A stretch of 64,000 nucleotides of DNA from Candidatus Eremiobacterota bacterium (lineage in GTDB: Bacteria > Vulcanimicrobiota > Vulcanimicrobiia > Vulcanimicrobiales > Vulcanimicrobiaceae): the NCBI GenBank assembly GCA_019240525.1, contig JAFAYE010000001.1, positions 283,300 to 347,299 of the forward strand. The letters are read 5' to 3'. This document shows, one piece after another, positions 63,458-64,000 of the stretch (its first letter is position 1; every line of letters starts with the position of its first letter). The position numbers and the translations under genes are program-made. The notes beneath the pieces were generated by a model. It searched no databases. It worked only from the letters and a program-made list of their open reading frames with translations, and had not been told where the DNA came from.

Positions 63458-63988
63458 TTATCGCGATGCGCGCTTTCGAGCGCGTGCTTCTTGCGTGCGA
63501 CGCCATGTCTCCAGCGACTCCAATCTCCGTCGCATCGCCTGCATCTCGTCGATTAGTGCCAGTCCCCCCGCTGCCAAATCTTCGGCCTGCGCAGGCAGAC
63601 GTGATTCCGCTGCGACCTCAGCATCGCCGCTAGCCGGCTCGCGAACGCGCGCTCCCGCGCGCTCTAACGCGCTGGTCACAAACGCGTGAGCGCGAGCACG
63701 CGCGGCATCGTTCGCCTTTCGTCCGAGGGGACGTATCTCGATCAGCATCGTCGTTTTGTTTGCATCGACGAAGAGCCGGGATTCATCGCGTTCCAGACCG
63801 TAGAGCGCTTCGGCAGTGGTACCGAGTGCGCGCGCGAGACGAACGATCACGCTGATGGACGGATTGAGCCGCTGATCGGCTTCGATCTTGTACAATGTTG
63901 GATGATTGACTTCCGCGCGACGCGCAAGTTCGTTTTGCGACCAACCCAACGACCGTCGCCTGGCGGCGATTCTCTTTCCCAAGGTCAC
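63458..63988 (-). CDS. XRE-family helix-turn-helix regulator
   Basis: 176 residues from GTG 63988. HTH in residues 4-65: GKRIAARRRSLGWSQNELARRAEVNHPTLYKIEADQRLNPSISVIVRLARALGTTAEALYG, given here as the blocks LGWSQNELARRA and HPTLYKIEADQR. An alpha-helical, Arg/Ala-rich C-terminal region (ESLETWRRTQEARARKRASR at the end) may dimerise. No operator is seen in the 63375-63457 gap. Target genes unknown; panB, which it faces, is a natural candidate. Confidence 0.85.
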   Translation of the reverse strand: MTLGKRIAARRRSLGWSQNELARRAEVNHPTLYKIEADQRLNPSISVIVRLARALGTTAEALYGLERDESRLFVDANKTTMLIEIRPLGRKANDAARARAHAFVTSALERAGARVREPASGDAEVAAESRLPAQAEDLAAGGLALIDEMQAMRRRLESLETWRRTQEARARKRASR

Positions 63989-64000
63989 TCATCGGGACTG

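Noticed and set aside
63424-63633. Plus-strand 69-residue frame after panB
   Set aside because: It mostly overlaps the antisense of the HTH regulator and has no recognisable motif.

Overview
The window is a GC-rich, densely packed bacterial chromosome segment. Many genes overlap by 1-14 bases (ATGA, GTGA or CTAA junctions) and several use GTG or TTG starts. It carries a B12-dependent ribonucleotide reductase, the yceD-rpmF-fabHDG-acpP-ffh-rpsP-khpA-rimM block, and many secreted beta-propeller, S9 peptidase and phospholipase-C-like proteins. This fits an uncultured soil or sediment lineage; Eremiobacterota (WPS-2) or a relative is a guess from gene content, not a demonstrated placement.

Layout. 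1-3154: a partial RlmD-type rRNA methyltransferase, a small membrane protein, a secreted lectin-like protein, tRNA-Ser(GGA), aroE and a YqeG-type HAD phosphatase. 3295-6986: a tandem NrdR-box pair and nrdJ. 7045-26284: mostly exported or envelope proteins (two PF04185 phosphoesterases, a 1033-residue BNR propeller, an S9 peptidase, a one-cysteine MsrA, DoxX, a YihY-like membrane protein), plus the helicase Lhr. 26281-32522: a leftward operon for ribosome assembly, protein targeting and fatty-acid synthesis. 32642-34309: a four-gene rightward cassette with a muramidase and three small uncharacterised proteins that share C-terminal motifs in pairs; it is the best candidate here for an undescribed system. 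34362-41920: tRNA-Ile, a DUF1648 protein, an ada/2OG-oxygenase alkylation-repair pair, a second S9 peptidase, a propeller/MoaD pair, a propeller lipoprotein and an acetyltransferase.

42128-54205 is a genomic island of about 12 kb in tRNA-Ala(GGC). The intact tRNA is at the left and a perfect 25-bp copy of its 3' end is at 54181-54205. An integrase C-terminal relic abuts the left end, and a shorter relic lies near the right end. Cargo: a superfamily I helicase with an overlapping DUF2290-like partner, an orphan repeat protein, and a complete type I restriction-modification operon (hsdM-hsdS-hsdR), followed by about 1.3 kb of gene-poor DNA. This is a defence island whose integrase has decayed.

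54243-63988: a giant kelch protein with a (HGG)n metal-binding-like tract right beside the island, then purM-GAF-GNAT::purN (leftward), pepA-panB (rightward) and an XRE-type regulator at the edge.
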